A stretch of 48,339 bases of DNA from Gammaproteobacteria bacterium (lineage in GTDB: Bacteria; Pseudomonadota; Gammaproteobacteria; Pseudomonadales; Cellvibrionaceae): contig JANYIO010000211.1 of NCBI GenBank assembly GCA_025362015.1, positions 1-48,339 on the forward strand, read 5' to 3'. A program made the translations under genes and the position numbers. Shown one piece after another: positions 27,977 through 37,302 of the stretch. The number at the start of each line of letters is the position of its first letter. The stretch's first letter is position 1. The notes under the pieces were generated by a model. The model had not been told where the DNA came from. It did not search any database and saw only the letters and a list, made by a program, of their open reading frames with translations.

Positions 27977-28822
27977 ATGGAAAGCGAAGAAAAAATACTT
28001 ATTGAACATCTTAAAAAAATGCCGCCGCTCAACGCAGCATTACAAAACACACTCATGTTAATCAATGACAAAAGCAGTGATTACAAAAAAATAAGTGGAG
28101 CCATACTGAAAGACGCCGTGTTAACAGGACGCGTATTACAAATAGCAAACTCATCATTTTATGGATCGCAACGGCAAGTAACAGATCTCGGCATAGCATG
28201 CACTATGTTAGGGCTGGAGACCTTACGTGGCCTTGTATATACCTTAATTTTACTGACAAAATTTCGTAATGGCCCAGAAAACAGTGCCATTGACTACAAC
28301 CTACTTTGGAAATACTGCCTCCGTGTAGCATGCCTGGTAAAGAATTTAGCAAAAGAACAAAAACTTGATTCTAGCGCCGCATTCACAGCAGGGCTATTTC
28401 ACTGCATGGATTTAATTATTCAAGATTATTTTTATACCGACGTTCTATTAGAACGAATAACCAATCAGCCTCATGAACAGTCAACTTCCGAGCAAGCTGC
28501 AACTACTGAGCAAGCCTCTTCGTCAAGCTTAAAAATCTCAACAGTGATGGATACGAAGTATTGGAGCCTTATTGCAATACTACTTGAATATTGGAAATTT
28601 CCAACGGCCATTGTTGAGATATTTAGAAAAACTGAATCTATTCAAGCCCAGCAACAACGTGCCCTTATTAAGGGATGCTCATTATTTATGAAAAAACATC
28701 AACGGTTGGAAGATTTAGCCACACCAATGCAATCAGAAAATATTGTAGAAATAAAATTAATAGCAGCACTGCGCGATAGCGATATTCTTTATGCAGAACT
28801 AGAAGCTTTACTTTTTCAGTAA
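27977..28822 (+). CDS. HDOD-domain protein
   Basis: A 281-residue HDOD protein; the domain is a non-catalytic relative of HD hydrolases used as a signalling scaffold. The family signature is clear: LKKMPPLNAALQ at the start, VLTGRVLQIANSSFYG near 45-60, then GIACTMLGLETLRGLVYTLIL. A Ser/Thr/Gln-rich stretch (TSEQAATTEQASSSS, about 175) interrupts the C-terminal half. The ATG at 27977 is preceded by AGGA; a GTG one codon upstream is also in frame. The gene sits between two receiver proteins, where HDOD proteins often relay phosphorylation state. Confidence 0.88.
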   Translation: MESEEKILIEHLKKMPPLNAALQNTLMLINDKSSDYKKISGAILKDAVLTGRVLQIANSSFYGSQRQVTDLGIACTMLGLETLRGLVYTLILLTKFRNGPENSAIDYNLLWKYCLRVACLVKNLAKEQKLDSSAAFTAGLFHCMDLIIQDYFYTDVLLERITNQPHEQSTSEQAATTEQASSSSLKISTVMDTKYWSLIAILLEYWKFPTAIVEIFRKTESIQAQQQRALIKGCSLFMKKHQRLEDLATPMQSENIVEIKLIAALRDSDILYAELEALLFQ

Positions 28823-28869
28823 CTAAAAATTTTCATGCGCTAACGCGGCACAACGAAAAGGCATGTTAT

Positions 28870-30216
28870 ATGAGCCAAGAAGCTCCACCCAACATAACTA
28901 CCAATGTTAATAGCGCAGCAAAGTCTGACGTTATTGGAACTATTCTTTTTGTAGACGATGAGGAAAATATTCTCACGTCGTTGCGTCGACTAATGCGCAA
29001 ACATCCTATTGCATGCTTATTTGCCAGCAGCGCTCAGGAAGGCCTTGATCTGTTAGAGAAGCAGGCTATAGATGTCATTATTTCAGATATGCGTATGCCC
29101 AATATGGACGGCGCGGAATTTCTTGCAAAATGCAAAAAGAAATGGCCAAGCACTATACGCATCTTATTAACCGGCCATTCCGACATGACCGCAACTATAA
29201 AGGCGCTCAATAAGGGCGGCATTTATCGCTACTTGAACAAACCTTGGGATGATGACGAAATAGTCGACACCATCATGCACGGCTTACAAATTACTCGGCT
29301 TGAAAAAGAAAAAATTGAACTACAACAACTAACACTGCAACAAAACGCACAATTATCAAAATTTAATGAAGAGTTAGAGCTCAGAGTAACCGCAAGAACC
29401 CAGGAAATAACACAAACAGCCGATATGCTCGATTTGGTTTATCAACAATTAAAAGATAGTTATGGAACCTTTGTAAAGCTATTTTCATCCGTTATCGCAA
29501 GCCGAAAATGTCTCGACAAAACACAAGCAAAACGCGTTGCTGAGCTCGCAAAAAAAATAGCAATATCATTGAAATTACCAGATGAAGAAATTAACCAAAT
29601 TTATTTCGCAGGACTTTTAATTGATTTAGGGAAACTAAATTTATCCGATGATATATTAAAAACACCCGAAGAAAATCTTACCGCGGATCAGAAAATAATT
29701 TTTGAAAACCATACACTACTGGCCGACATAACTCTATCGGCAATGCCCGAATTGGAAGCTACCGGAAAAATAATTCGTGACTATATGGAAACCATTGATG
29801 GATCAGGCTTCCCAAGAAAATTAAAAGGTAATGCCATTAATAGAGGTTCGCGAATATTACGCGTAGCGAGAGATTTTGTTGGCCTGCAATCAGGCCTTAT
29901 TAAAGAAATGTGCCTGGACTCAGTGAATGCGCTTAACACTATGAAACCTCTAGTGGGAAAAAAATATGATCCTTATGTAATAAAAGCACTCGAACCCTTA
30001 AGTATTGAATTTGACCTCAGCGATGCTTTCCCACATGAAGTTAAAATTGATGCCTTCAACCTCGTCGCCGGCTTGGTAGTATCGCGCGACATCTATAACT
30101 CCACAGGCATTTTAATGATTTCAAAAAACTTCAAATTAACCGATAACATTATAGAAAAATTAAAATCGATCAATAAAATGCATGAAAACAACTTAAAAAT
30201 ATTTGTTTATAAATAG
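28870..30216 (+). CDS. REC with degenerate HD-GYP-like domain
   Basis: A 448-residue RpfG-like regulator. The receiver domain (about 22-140) is intact, with Asp73 in ISDMRMPNMDG and NKPWDDDE. A coiled coil (about 145-195) follows, then a region with the HD-GYP layout (about 195-370). In the latter HD is replaced by ID (251-252), HHE is YME (305-307), GYP is GFP (313-315), and an early histidine is Gln. One histidine (281) remains. Active enzymes hydrolyse c-di-GMP with these ligands, so this one is probably inactive and regulatory. Another 80 residues extend beyond the domain. Confidence 0.88.
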   Translation: MSQEAPPNITTNVNSAAKSDVIGTILFVDDEENILTSLRRLMRKHPIACLFASSAQEGLDLLEKQAIDVIISDMRMPNMDGAEFLAKCKKKWPSTIRILLTGHSDMTATIKALNKGGIYRYLNKPWDDDEIVDTIMHGLQITRLEKEKIELQQLTLQQNAQLSKFNEELELRVTARTQEITQTADMLDLVYQQLKDSYGTFVKLFSSVIASRKCLDKTQAKRVAELAKKIAISLKLPDEEINQIYFAGLLIDLGKLNLSDDILKTPEENLTADQKIIFENHTLLADITLSAMPELEATGKIIRDYMETIDGSGFPRKLKGNAINRGSRILRVARDFVGLQSGLIKEMCLDSVNALNTMKPLVGKKYDPYVIKALEPLSIEFDLSDAFPHEVKIDAFNLVAGLVVSRDIYNSTGILMISKNFKLTDNIIEKLKSINKMHENNLKIFVYK

Positions 30217-30229
30217 GAGTCAAAAAATC

Positions 30230-30781
30230 ATGACCACCATAGCTTTTATAGATGACGAGCTTAATGTACTCAACGCCATAACTCGCATGCTCCGTAATTG
30301 CGGCTGGAAAATATTAGTTTTTACCTCGCCAGAACAGGCAATCCACGATTTAAAATTGATTGCAGACCTAAGTATTATTGTTTCAGACTACAGAATGCCT
30401 GGAATGGATGGCGTGACCTTATTGAACTCAATAAAACACTTTCACCCAAGAGCATTGCGAATAATATTAAGTGGGCATGCGGACTTACAAACAGTATTAC
30501 TTGCCGTTAACCAAACAGAAATTTATCGCTTCATAACCAAACCATGGGTGGATGAAGAACTATTAATAACACTACAAAAAGCCGTAGAACATCAATCACT
30601 GCTGGAAGAAAATTTAAGGTTATCGCAAATGGTTCGTCAGCAACAGAATAAAATTAATCACCAACTCAGTGAACTAAAGCGACTGGAATCGGATAGCCCG
30701 GGAATTACTCAGGTTGATTTAACTGAAGATGGCTATATAGATTTATCGGATGACTTTTCTTTACTTAATGAAAAACCATAA
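30230..30781 (+). CDS. Stand-alone receiver protein with coiled-coil tail
   Basis: A 183-residue protein. The receiver (about 1-120) has Asp53 in VSDYRMPGMDG, IDDE at the start and ITKPWVDEE with the conserved lysine. A helical tail (QQQNKINHQLSELKRLE) and an acidic end follow (LTEDGYIDLSDDFS). No output domain is visible, so it probably passes phosphate or binds a partner. I chose the ATG at 30230, behind AGGAG and just before MTTIAFIDDE. It starts inside no other gene but only 14 bases after the previous stop, and is the third receiver of the same subclass in this run. Confidence 0.88.
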   Translation: MTTIAFIDDELNVLNAITRMLRNCGWKILVFTSPEQAIHDLKLIADLSIIVSDYRMPGMDGVTLLNSIKHFHPRALRIILSGHADLQTVLLAVNQTEIYRFITKPWVDEELLITLQKAVEHQSLLEENLRLSQMVRQQQNKINHQLSELKRLESDSPGITQVDLTEDGYIDLSDDFSLLNEKP

Positions 30782-30816
30782 GACTCAAGCATATAATATA
30801 CTTCGAGTGCTCCATT

Positions 30817-31869
30817 ATGAAAAAATTTGAAAATGCGTTGCTAACTCGTCAAATTCTTAAACATTTAGACCCTCGCAATGAAAACATTGACGGTCTGGAA
30901 GAACTTTTAAGCGCAGTTGACTTAACCTATGAAATGGCAGAAAGAGACCAGGCGCTAATCAATCATTCTCTGGTTGTTGTATCCGAAGAGCTGACCAGTC
31001 GCAACATGATACTTATCAAAGAAAAAGAAGAACAAAAAGTATTAATAGAAAAATTAGAAGAAGCCCATAACCAATTGTTGCAATCAGAAAAGATGGCATC
31101 CATTGGACAACTTGCCGCCGGGGTGGCGCACGAAATAAATAACCCGATTGGCTATGTCTCATCCAATATTACCACTTTGCGAAATCATATCGATGATTTG
31201 TTTGTATTAATTACCAGCTACATATCGTCAGAAAAAGAATTCCCAGCTGCCACAGCCACTCACTTTGAAAATTTAAGAGACAAACTAGATGTCGAATATC
31301 TAAAAAAAGATATTACCGCTATATTTAAAGAGTCCACCGAAGGCATAACCAAAGTTAAAAAAATAGTGCAGGATTTAAAAGACTTTTCTCGTATAGATAG
31401 TATTGAAAACTGGACGCCCTCTAATATTCATCAAGGTATTGACTCTGCACTTAATATTGCAGCCAATGAAATAAAATACAGCGCAGAAGTTATTAAAGAG
31501 TTTGGTGAAATACCCTATGTTGAATGCATACTATCCCAACTAAACCAGGTTTTTCTAAATTTAATAATAAATGCTGCACACGCTCTCAACAAAGAAAAAA
31601 CAGGAACCATTCGTATAAAAACAGGAACAATCGACAACCTGGTCTGGATAGAATTTAGGGACAATGGCTGCGGAATTCCATCAGAAAATCTTACTAAGAT
31701 ATTTGATCCATTTTTCACAACAAAACCTATCGGCATAGGTACGGGGCTTGGATTATCTATTTCTTATGGTATTGTCCAGAAACACGGTGGAAATATAACT
31801 GTCACCAGCAAATCACAAGAAGGAACATGCTTTAGAATTGAATTACCAATTTATCATGAGAAAAAATAA
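30817..31869 (+). CDS. Cytoplasmic histidine kinase
   Basis: A 350-residue soluble kinase. A short helical N-terminus and coiled coil (about 55-90) lead to the dimerisation domain with phospho-acceptor His105 in GVAHEINNP, then the ATPase domain with INAAHALNKE (N box), FRDNGCGIP (G1) and GTGLGLSISYG (G2). There is no membrane segment or recognisable sensor domain, so input must come from a partner. It follows the lone receiver by 35 bases and is a close relative in its catalytic core of the next kinase. It could phosphorylate the three receivers just upstream. Confidence 0.93.
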   Translation: MKKFENALLTRQILKHLDPRNENIDGLEELLSAVDLTYEMAERDQALINHSLVVVSEELTSRNMILIKEKEEQKVLIEKLEEAHNQLLQSEKMASIGQLAAGVAHEINNPIGYVSSNITTLRNHIDDLFVLITSYISSEKEFPAATATHFENLRDKLDVEYLKKDITAIFKESTEGITKVKKIVQDLKDFSRIDSIENWTPSNIHQGIDSALNIAANEIKYSAEVIKEFGEIPYVECILSQLNQVFLNLIINAAHALNKEKTGTIRIKTGTIDNLVWIEFRDNGCGIPSENLTKIFDPFFTTKPIGIGTGLGLSISYGIVQKHGGNITVTSKSQEGTCFRIELPIYHEKK

Positions 31870-31954
31870 TTATTATAACCATAAAAAATATTAATGACGA
31901 TGTGAATACAGGAAAGTCATAAATGTACTTAATGTTTGCAGTAGAGATTAACCT

Positions 31955-33703
31955 ATGCGGTTAGGCTTGGGGCAACGACTCAATATTACGATAATTGCAG
32001 CGTTTGTATTCTTCTGCATTATATTTATGACAATAAATCTTATTTATTTTTGGCGAGAATCAAATACTACATTCGACAGTAAAATAAATTATCTGGCTGA
32101 TTTTTCAGCAAAAACAAATTCGGAAAACATATGGAATTTTGACACCAAAAACATAAATGTATTTATAAACAGCTTGCTTAATGAAAAAAGTCTTATTGGT
32201 ATAGTTTTTGAATTTTCTGATTTTAACAAAGAAAAAAATAAGCACTTATTTTATGGCTCTGTATCAGGAAAAACAATCAATCAAAATTCAACCAACATTG
32301 AGTCTATTGAACCTGAAAGAAAAACGTTCACTCGCCACATTGAACGCAGCATTACCCATGAAAATATAGTTGTTGGAAAAGTTCATCTCTATTTCTCCGA
32401 CAAATACATTTTTGGCTATGCAATAGATGAAGGAAAGAGATTTTTATTTAATTTAACAATTTTTTTATTGCTCTATTCTCTTGCGATTTACTTTCTGATT
32501 AAAAAACAACTATTAAACCCGCTAAAAGATATACATCAGCTGGCTCTTGGCGTCAGCGGCTTAACCTTCTATCTCAATGAGAGCGTATCTCAAGAACGCT
32601 GGGCGAACATCCAACAATTATTAGATATTGAAAAACTTAACCAACGCAAACTTCAAGAAAAGAAACGCAATGATGAGCTTGGCGATTTTACAGAAACATT
32701 TTTTTTAGTGCTCAATGGATTCGAGCTTATTATTAGTGAACTTTCACAATACTCAGAACAATTACAAACGATGAATGACGACCTGGAAGCTCGCATTTTT
32801 CATAGAACTGCGCAACTGGAAGATTCACATAAAAAAGTATCTGAATCACTACATGCATTGCAACAAACAAAAAATCAACTTGCGCAACAAGAAAAGTTGG
32901 CATCGATTGGCCAATTAGCCGCTGGTGTTGCCCACGAAATCAACAACCCCATTGGTTATGTTGGCAGTAACATTAACAGGCTTACCGAATATTTTAATGA
33001 TTTAAAACACTTGCTATTGGAAATGGAAAAAATGGTAGCTAATCTTCCCATAGAAATAGCGGCAACTATAAAATTAGAATTTGAGAAAATAAAGAATAAT
33101 ATTGATTACCAATTTCTGATCGATGACTTTGGCTCTGTTATTTCAGAGAGCCAGGAAGGAATAAAACGCATAAAAGATATAGTTCAAAGCCTGAAAGATT
33201 TTTCTCACAATGTTGATGAGCATAATTTTTCAGAAGTTGACATAAACGAGGCTGTTAGAACAACGCTTAAAGTGATCAACAATGAATTGAAATACTGCTG
33301 CGACGTTATCGTGGATTTACAGCTTCAAAAACTTGTCCCAGCCAACCTTGGGCAAATTCATCAAGTGGTTTCCAATATTATTATTAATGCGTCACACGCC
33401 ATAAAAGCTACCGAAATTCGTGGAAAATTAACGATCCGAACTTTTAGCGATGAAAGTTTTGCTTACATCGACATTACCGATACCGGCGGAGGGATACCGG
33501 AACATATTCGTTCGAAAGTATTTGATCCTTTTTTCACCACCAAACCCATTGGCCAAGGTACAGGACTCGGTCTAAATATTTGTTACGACATAATCGTTAA
33601 CAAACACCAAGGTGTTCTTAGCTTTGAAAGTCAGCTTGGCAGTGGAACTACATTTACGATTAAGCTGCCCTTATTAGCAGCAACACCTAGTGATGTATTG
33701 TAA
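31955..33703 (+). CDS. Membrane-bound sensor histidine kinase
   Basis: A 582-residue kinase with two membrane helices (about 10-32 and 165-183) flanking a periplasmic or extracellular domain of about 130 residues. A HAMP-like linker and long coiled coil (about 265-315) follow, then phospho-acceptor His327 in GVAHEINNP and a full ATPase domain ([27 protein letters not shown]). The periplasmic part is rich in Asn and Lys and shows no family I recognise. The core matches the preceding cytoplasmic kinase, including the IGYV/GSNI segment after the histidine, suggesting duplication. It is followed at 63 bases by a solute-binding protein that could be its ligand partner. Confidence 0.93.
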   Translation: MRLGLGQRLNITIIAAFVFFCIIFMTINLIYFWRESNTTFDSKINYLADFSAKTNSENIWNFDTKNINVFINSLLNEKSLIGIVFEFSDFNKEKNKHLFYGSVSGKTINQNSTNIESIEPERKTFTRHIERSITHENIVVGKVHLYFSDKYIFGYAIDEGKRFLFNLTIFLLLYSLAIYFLIKKQLLNPLKDIHQLALGVSGLTFYLNESVSQERWANIQQLLDIEKLNQRKLQEKKRNDELGDFTETFFLVLNGFELIISELSQYSEQLQTMNDDLEARIFHRTAQLEDSHKKVSESLHALQQTKNQLAQQEKLASIGQLAAGVAHEINNPIGYVGSNINRLTEYFNDLKHLLLEMEKMVANLPIEIAATIKLEFEKIKNNIDYQFLIDDFGSVISESQEGIKRIKDIVQSLKDFSHNVDEHNFSEVDINEAVRTTLKVINNELKYCCDVIVDLQLQKLVPANLGQIHQVVSNIIINASHAIKATEIRGKLTIRTFSDESFAYIDITDTGGGIPEHIRSKVFDPFFTTKPIGQGTGLGLNICYDIIVNKHQGVLSFESQLGSGTTFTIKLPLLAATPSDVL

Positions 33704-33766
33704 TAACAATCAAGCACAAACCGATTTTACAAATATATTAATCATTCATTATATGGCTGAATAAGT

Positions 33767-34636
33767 ATGATAATTTCTGCACAGAATAGAATTTATATAC
33801 TATTAATTTTATTTTTTTGCTCCGGCACAAATGCAGAATTTATAATTTCATTACGCTCACCTGAAACAGTAAACGATCAGCGAGAATCTTACAGTTATGA
33901 ATTAGTAAAACTTGCTCTTGAAAAAACGAATATGACTTACGGTAGTTATAAAATTGTCGGTATTCCTTCAATGAATATCACGAGATCAATGCACTCGCTA
34001 GAAAGAGATACATACAAAAATCTTTTAGTAGAATTGAGCTATGACGAAAAATTAGAACAGGAATACAACCTTATTTATGTTAAGTTTCCAGTTGAGTTGG
34101 GGATCACAGGTTATCGAATTTGCTTTATCAACCCCAACAAAATTGAATATGTAAAATCCATTAAGAACATCAGTGAACTACAAAAGCTTATTATTGGCCA
34201 AGGCTTTTCCTGGGCTGACACAGGCATATTGCGCCACAATGGATTTAATGTTGTTGAAATCAGCAACTATGAAAGTCTTTTTAAAATGGTGATTGCGGGA
34301 AGAATAGATTTATTTTGTCGCGGCGCAAACGAATTATTTAATGAGTATGAATCATACAAAAACATGGGAAATTTAATCTACGATACATCCTTTGCAATTT
34401 TTTATCCCCTACCCCGATTTTATTACTTACATAAAAATAATGCAGCTGCAAAAGAACGAATTGAAAAAGGTTTAATCGCCGCTTACGAAGATGGATCTCT
34501 ACAAGCCCTTTGGTTAAAATATTTTATGCCCAGCATTCAATTTGCTAATCTTAATCACCGAAGGATGTACACATTGGAAAATCCTCTCATAAAATCCCTA
34601 GCAAATGATTACGAAAAATATTTCTATAAGCCTTGA
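33767..34636 (+). CDS. Orphan periplasmic solute-binding protein (family 3-like), paralogue B
   Basis: A 289-residue protein with a signal peptide (hydrophobic YILLILFFCSG, cleaved near TNA) and a type II binding-protein fold. It shares a run of landmarks with the protein at 20527-21387: TYG, W-x-DTG, NYESLFKMVIAGRIDLFCRG, and ERIEKGLIAAYEDGSLQAL. No transporter genes are near. Being last in the kinase cluster, directly after a membrane kinase, it is a plausible ligand-presenting subunit. This is inference from position and from known systems where binding proteins feed kinases. The ribosome site is weak. Confidence 0.8.
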   Translation: MIISAQNRIYILLILFFCSGTNAEFIISLRSPETVNDQRESYSYELVKLALEKTNMTYGSYKIVGIPSMNITRSMHSLERDTYKNLLVELSYDEKLEQEYNLIYVKFPVELGITGYRICFINPNKIEYVKSIKNISELQKLIIGQGFSWADTGILRHNGFNVVEISNYESLFKMVIAGRIDLFCRGANELFNEYESYKNMGNLIYDTSFAIFYPLPRFYYLHKNNAAAKERIEKGLIAAYEDGSLQALWLKYFMPSIQFANLNHRRMYTLENPLIKSLANDYEKYFYKP

Positions 34637-34706
34637 ATATGAGAGCGACGTAGATAGAAAATTCGATATGGCATTGTGATTTTTTCAGAAGAAATAAATA
34701 CTTCAA

Positions 34707-36596
34707 TCAAACTGCTAAGTCGACTAAATTACCTTTGGCTTCCAGCCAATTTTTTCTGTCGCCGGCGCGTTTTTTATTGAGTAGCATATCCATAATTTGC
34801 ATAGTGTCATCATCGCTATCAATGGTAAGTTGCACCAGGCGACGCGTATCGCGCGCCATAGTAGTTTCGCGCAGCTGCAAAGGATTCATTTCACCTAACC
34901 CTTTAAAGCGTTGCACATTTACTTTACCTTTTTTATTTTCAGCAATAATGCGGTTGAGCACGCCTTGTTTTTCACTTTCATCAAGCGCGTAGTAAACATC
35001 TTTACCAATGTCGATGCGATACAGCGGCGGCATGGCAACATAAATATAACCGTTACGCACCAACACCGGGAAATGCCGAACAAACAACGCACACAGTAGC
35101 GTTGCAATGTGCAAACCATCTGAGTCAGCATCCGCGAGAATACAAATTTTGTGGTAACGTAATTCACTCAAATCATCGCTGCCAGGGTCCATACCAATGG
35201 CAACTGAAATATCATGTACTTCCTGGCTGGCTAAAATTTCTGATGAATCCACTTCCCAAGTATTCAGAATTTTTCCACGCAGCGGCATGATCGCTTGAAA
35301 CTCGCGATCGCGCGCTTGTTTTGCCGAACCACCAGCCGAATCACCTTCCACTAAAAATAATTCACTGAGTGCTGGTTCACCACTGGAACAGTCGGCTAAT
35401 TTACCGGGCAAGGCAGGCCCTTGGGTGATTTTTTTACGTGCAACTTTTTTGCTGGAACGAACACGTTTTTGTGCATTGTTAATGCAAAAGTCCGCAATTT
35501 TATCGCCATCTTCTGTGTGTTGGTTTAACCAAAGCGCAAAGGCATCTTTAGCAACGCCGGAAATAAATGGCGCGGCTTCGCGGGAGGTTAAGCGCTCTTT
35601 GGTTTGTCCGGAAAATTGTGGATCTGACAATTTATAAGAAAGCACAAAGCAGCAACTATTCCACAAATCTTCTGGTGCAAGTTTAATGCCGCGCGGAATT
35701 AAATTACGAAACTCACAATAGTCGCGAATCGCATCCAACAAACCGGTACGAAAACCATTAACATGGGTGCCGCCTTGTGCAGTCGGAATTAAATTCACAT
35801 AACTTTCTTGCACTAGTTCGCCGCCTTCTGGCAACCATTGCACGGCCCAATTTACCGCTGCAGTAGTTGCACTGAAATCGCCAACGAAAGGCTGCGCTGG
35901 TAAAGTTTCCCACTCCTGAGTTGTACCGGCGAGATAATCTTTTAAACCATCTTCATAAAACCATTCATCTTTCTCGCCGGTTTGTTCATCAAGAAAGGTA
36001 ACGCTTAAGCCAGAACACAATACAGCTTTTGCGCGCAATATATGGCGCAGGCGACTCACTGAAAATTTTGGTGAATCAAAATACATTGGATTTGGTAAAA
36101 ATTTTACGCTAGTGCCGGTTTGACGCTTGGGGCAGGTGTCGATAATTTCTAAATCGCTAGCCTTATCGCCATTCGCAAAACCCATGCGATAAACATTGCC
36201 ATCGCGTTTAATAGTCACTTCTAATTTGTCGGAAAGTGCATTCACCACCGACACACCAACTCCGTGCAAGCCGCCAGAGAATTGATAATTTTTATTGGAA
36301 AACTTTCCACCGGCATGCAGTGTACATAAAATAACTTCTACTCCGGGCTTGCCTTGCTCGGGATGCATATCCACTGGCATACCACGACCGTCATCCGTTA
36401 CAGTGACTGATTGATCTTTATGTAAAATAACTTCAATTGTTTTGGCGTGGCCAGCGAGCGCCTCATCCACCGAGTTGTCAATAATTTCCTGGGCAAGGTG
36501 ATTCGGGCGCGTGGTTTCGGTATACATACCGGGGCGCTTTTTTACCGGATCTAAACCAGTAAGTACTTCAATATCTTCTGCGGAATAATTAGCCAT
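34707..36596 (-). CDS. parE: DNA topoisomerase IV subunit B
   Basis: ATPase subunit of topoisomerase IV, which unlinks daughter chromosomes with ParC. The 629-residue protein has the GHKL ATPase start (VDEALAGHAKTIEV, DDGRGMPVD, GGLHGVGVSVVNALS), a transducer domain, and the TOPRIM region with ELFLVEGDSAGGSAKQ and DADSDGLHI. The ParE C-terminus FKGLGEMNP and QLRETTM is clear. The length separates it from GyrB, which is longer. It is third in cpdA-yqiA-parE, a block conserved in gammaproteobacteria, and starts 61 bases after yqiA. Confidence 0.97.
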   Translation of the reverse strand: MANYSAEDIEVLTGLDPVKKRPGMYTETTRPNHLAQEIIDNSVDEALAGHAKTIEVILHKDQSVTVTDDGRGMPVDMHPEQGKPGVEVILCTLHAGGKFSNKNYQFSGGLHGVGVSVVNALSDKLEVTIKRDGNVYRMGFANGDKASDLEIIDTCPKRQTGTSVKFLPNPMYFDSPKFSVSRLRHILRAKAVLCSGLSVTFLDEQTGEKDEWFYEDGLKDYLAGTTQEWETLPAQPFVGDFSATTAAVNWAVQWLPEGGELVQESYVNLIPTAQGGTHVNGFRTGLLDAIRDYCEFRNLIPRGIKLAPEDLWNSCCFVLSYKLSDPQFSGQTKERLTSREAAPFISGVAKDAFALWLNQHTEDGDKIADFCINNAQKRVRSSKKVARKKITQGPALPGKLADCSSGEPALSELFLVEGDSAGGSAKQARDREFQAIMPLRGKILNTWEVDSSEILASQEVHDISVAIGMDPGSDDLSELRYHKICILADADSDGLHIATLLCALFVRHFPVLVRNGYIYVAMPPLYRIDIGKDVYYALDESEKQGVLNRIIAENKKGKVNVQRFKGLGEMNPLQLRETTMARDTRRLVQLTIDSDDDTMQIMDMLLNKKRAGDRKNWLEAKGNLVDLAV

Positions 36597-36657
36597 ATTT
36601 TGTTTTCTAATGTGGGTTTTCTAATATGAATTAGGTGTTGCCAGTAAAACGAAAATA

Positions 36658-37239
36658 CTAATGAATATTTTCAACTAAAAAATTCAAACCGCTTGCTAAA
36701 TATCTTTCGAAATTTTGAAACGAATGATCGCCACCTTCCTCCACTGTTTGCTTGCAGCCGGAAAATCTTTCTACAGCTTGACGATAATCAAGAGATTCAT
36801 CGCCAGTTTGCACCAACAACCAATAATTACTAAGGTGTTGTGGTTGAATATCTGCGACATTAATTTCATCAATATGTTGCGCCGTTAGTCGATAGACATC
36901 ATCACTATGATAGCTCTTGAGGTCAACATCTAAATACTCAGGCATAAACTCACTGGGATGAACCGAGGGATTAATCAGAAGGGCGCGCAGATTATATTTT
37001 TCAGCCAACCATGTCGCCCAAAAACCACCGAGTGAACTGCCCATTAAATACACGGGTTGCGGCAACAGCGACTCCACCAAGTGCTCAAGCTCAAGGCGAG
37101 TTTGCTCAGGATAAGGCGTTAACTGGGGACAATGATAGATGATTTCAGGGTGGTGCTCTGCAAGCCACGCTTGTGTTTGTTGAGCTTTAAAGGACATTGG
37201 AGAGCTGAGGAAACCATGAATGTAAATAAGTGCGGACAT
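36658..37239 (-). CDS. yqiA: YqiA-like alpha/beta-hydrolase (esterase)
   Basis: A 193-residue serine hydrolase, an esterase by family knowledge. It opens with IYIHGFLSSP (oxyanion loop), has the nucleophile serine in MGSSLGGFWA (about residue 68), an acidic residue in the VQTGDESLDY segment, and the histidine in GGDHSF near the end. It has no signal peptide. The place between cpdA and parE is the conserved yqiA position. The natural substrate is unknown. Confidence 0.92.
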   Translation of the reverse strand: MSALIYIHGFLSSPMSFKAQQTQAWLAEHHPEIIYHCPQLTPYPEQTRLELEHLVESLLPQPVYLMGSSLGGFWATWLAEKYNLRALLINPSVHPSEFMPEYLDVDLKSYHSDDVYRLTAQHIDEINVADIQPQHLSNYWLLVQTGDESLDYRQAVERFSGCKQTVEEGGDHSFQNFERYLASGLNFLVENIH

Positions 37240-37302
37240 AGACTCTAGGCGACAACTTTTGCAAAAGGTTAATCTGGAGCAAAATAGTATTTCAACAAGC
37301 GC

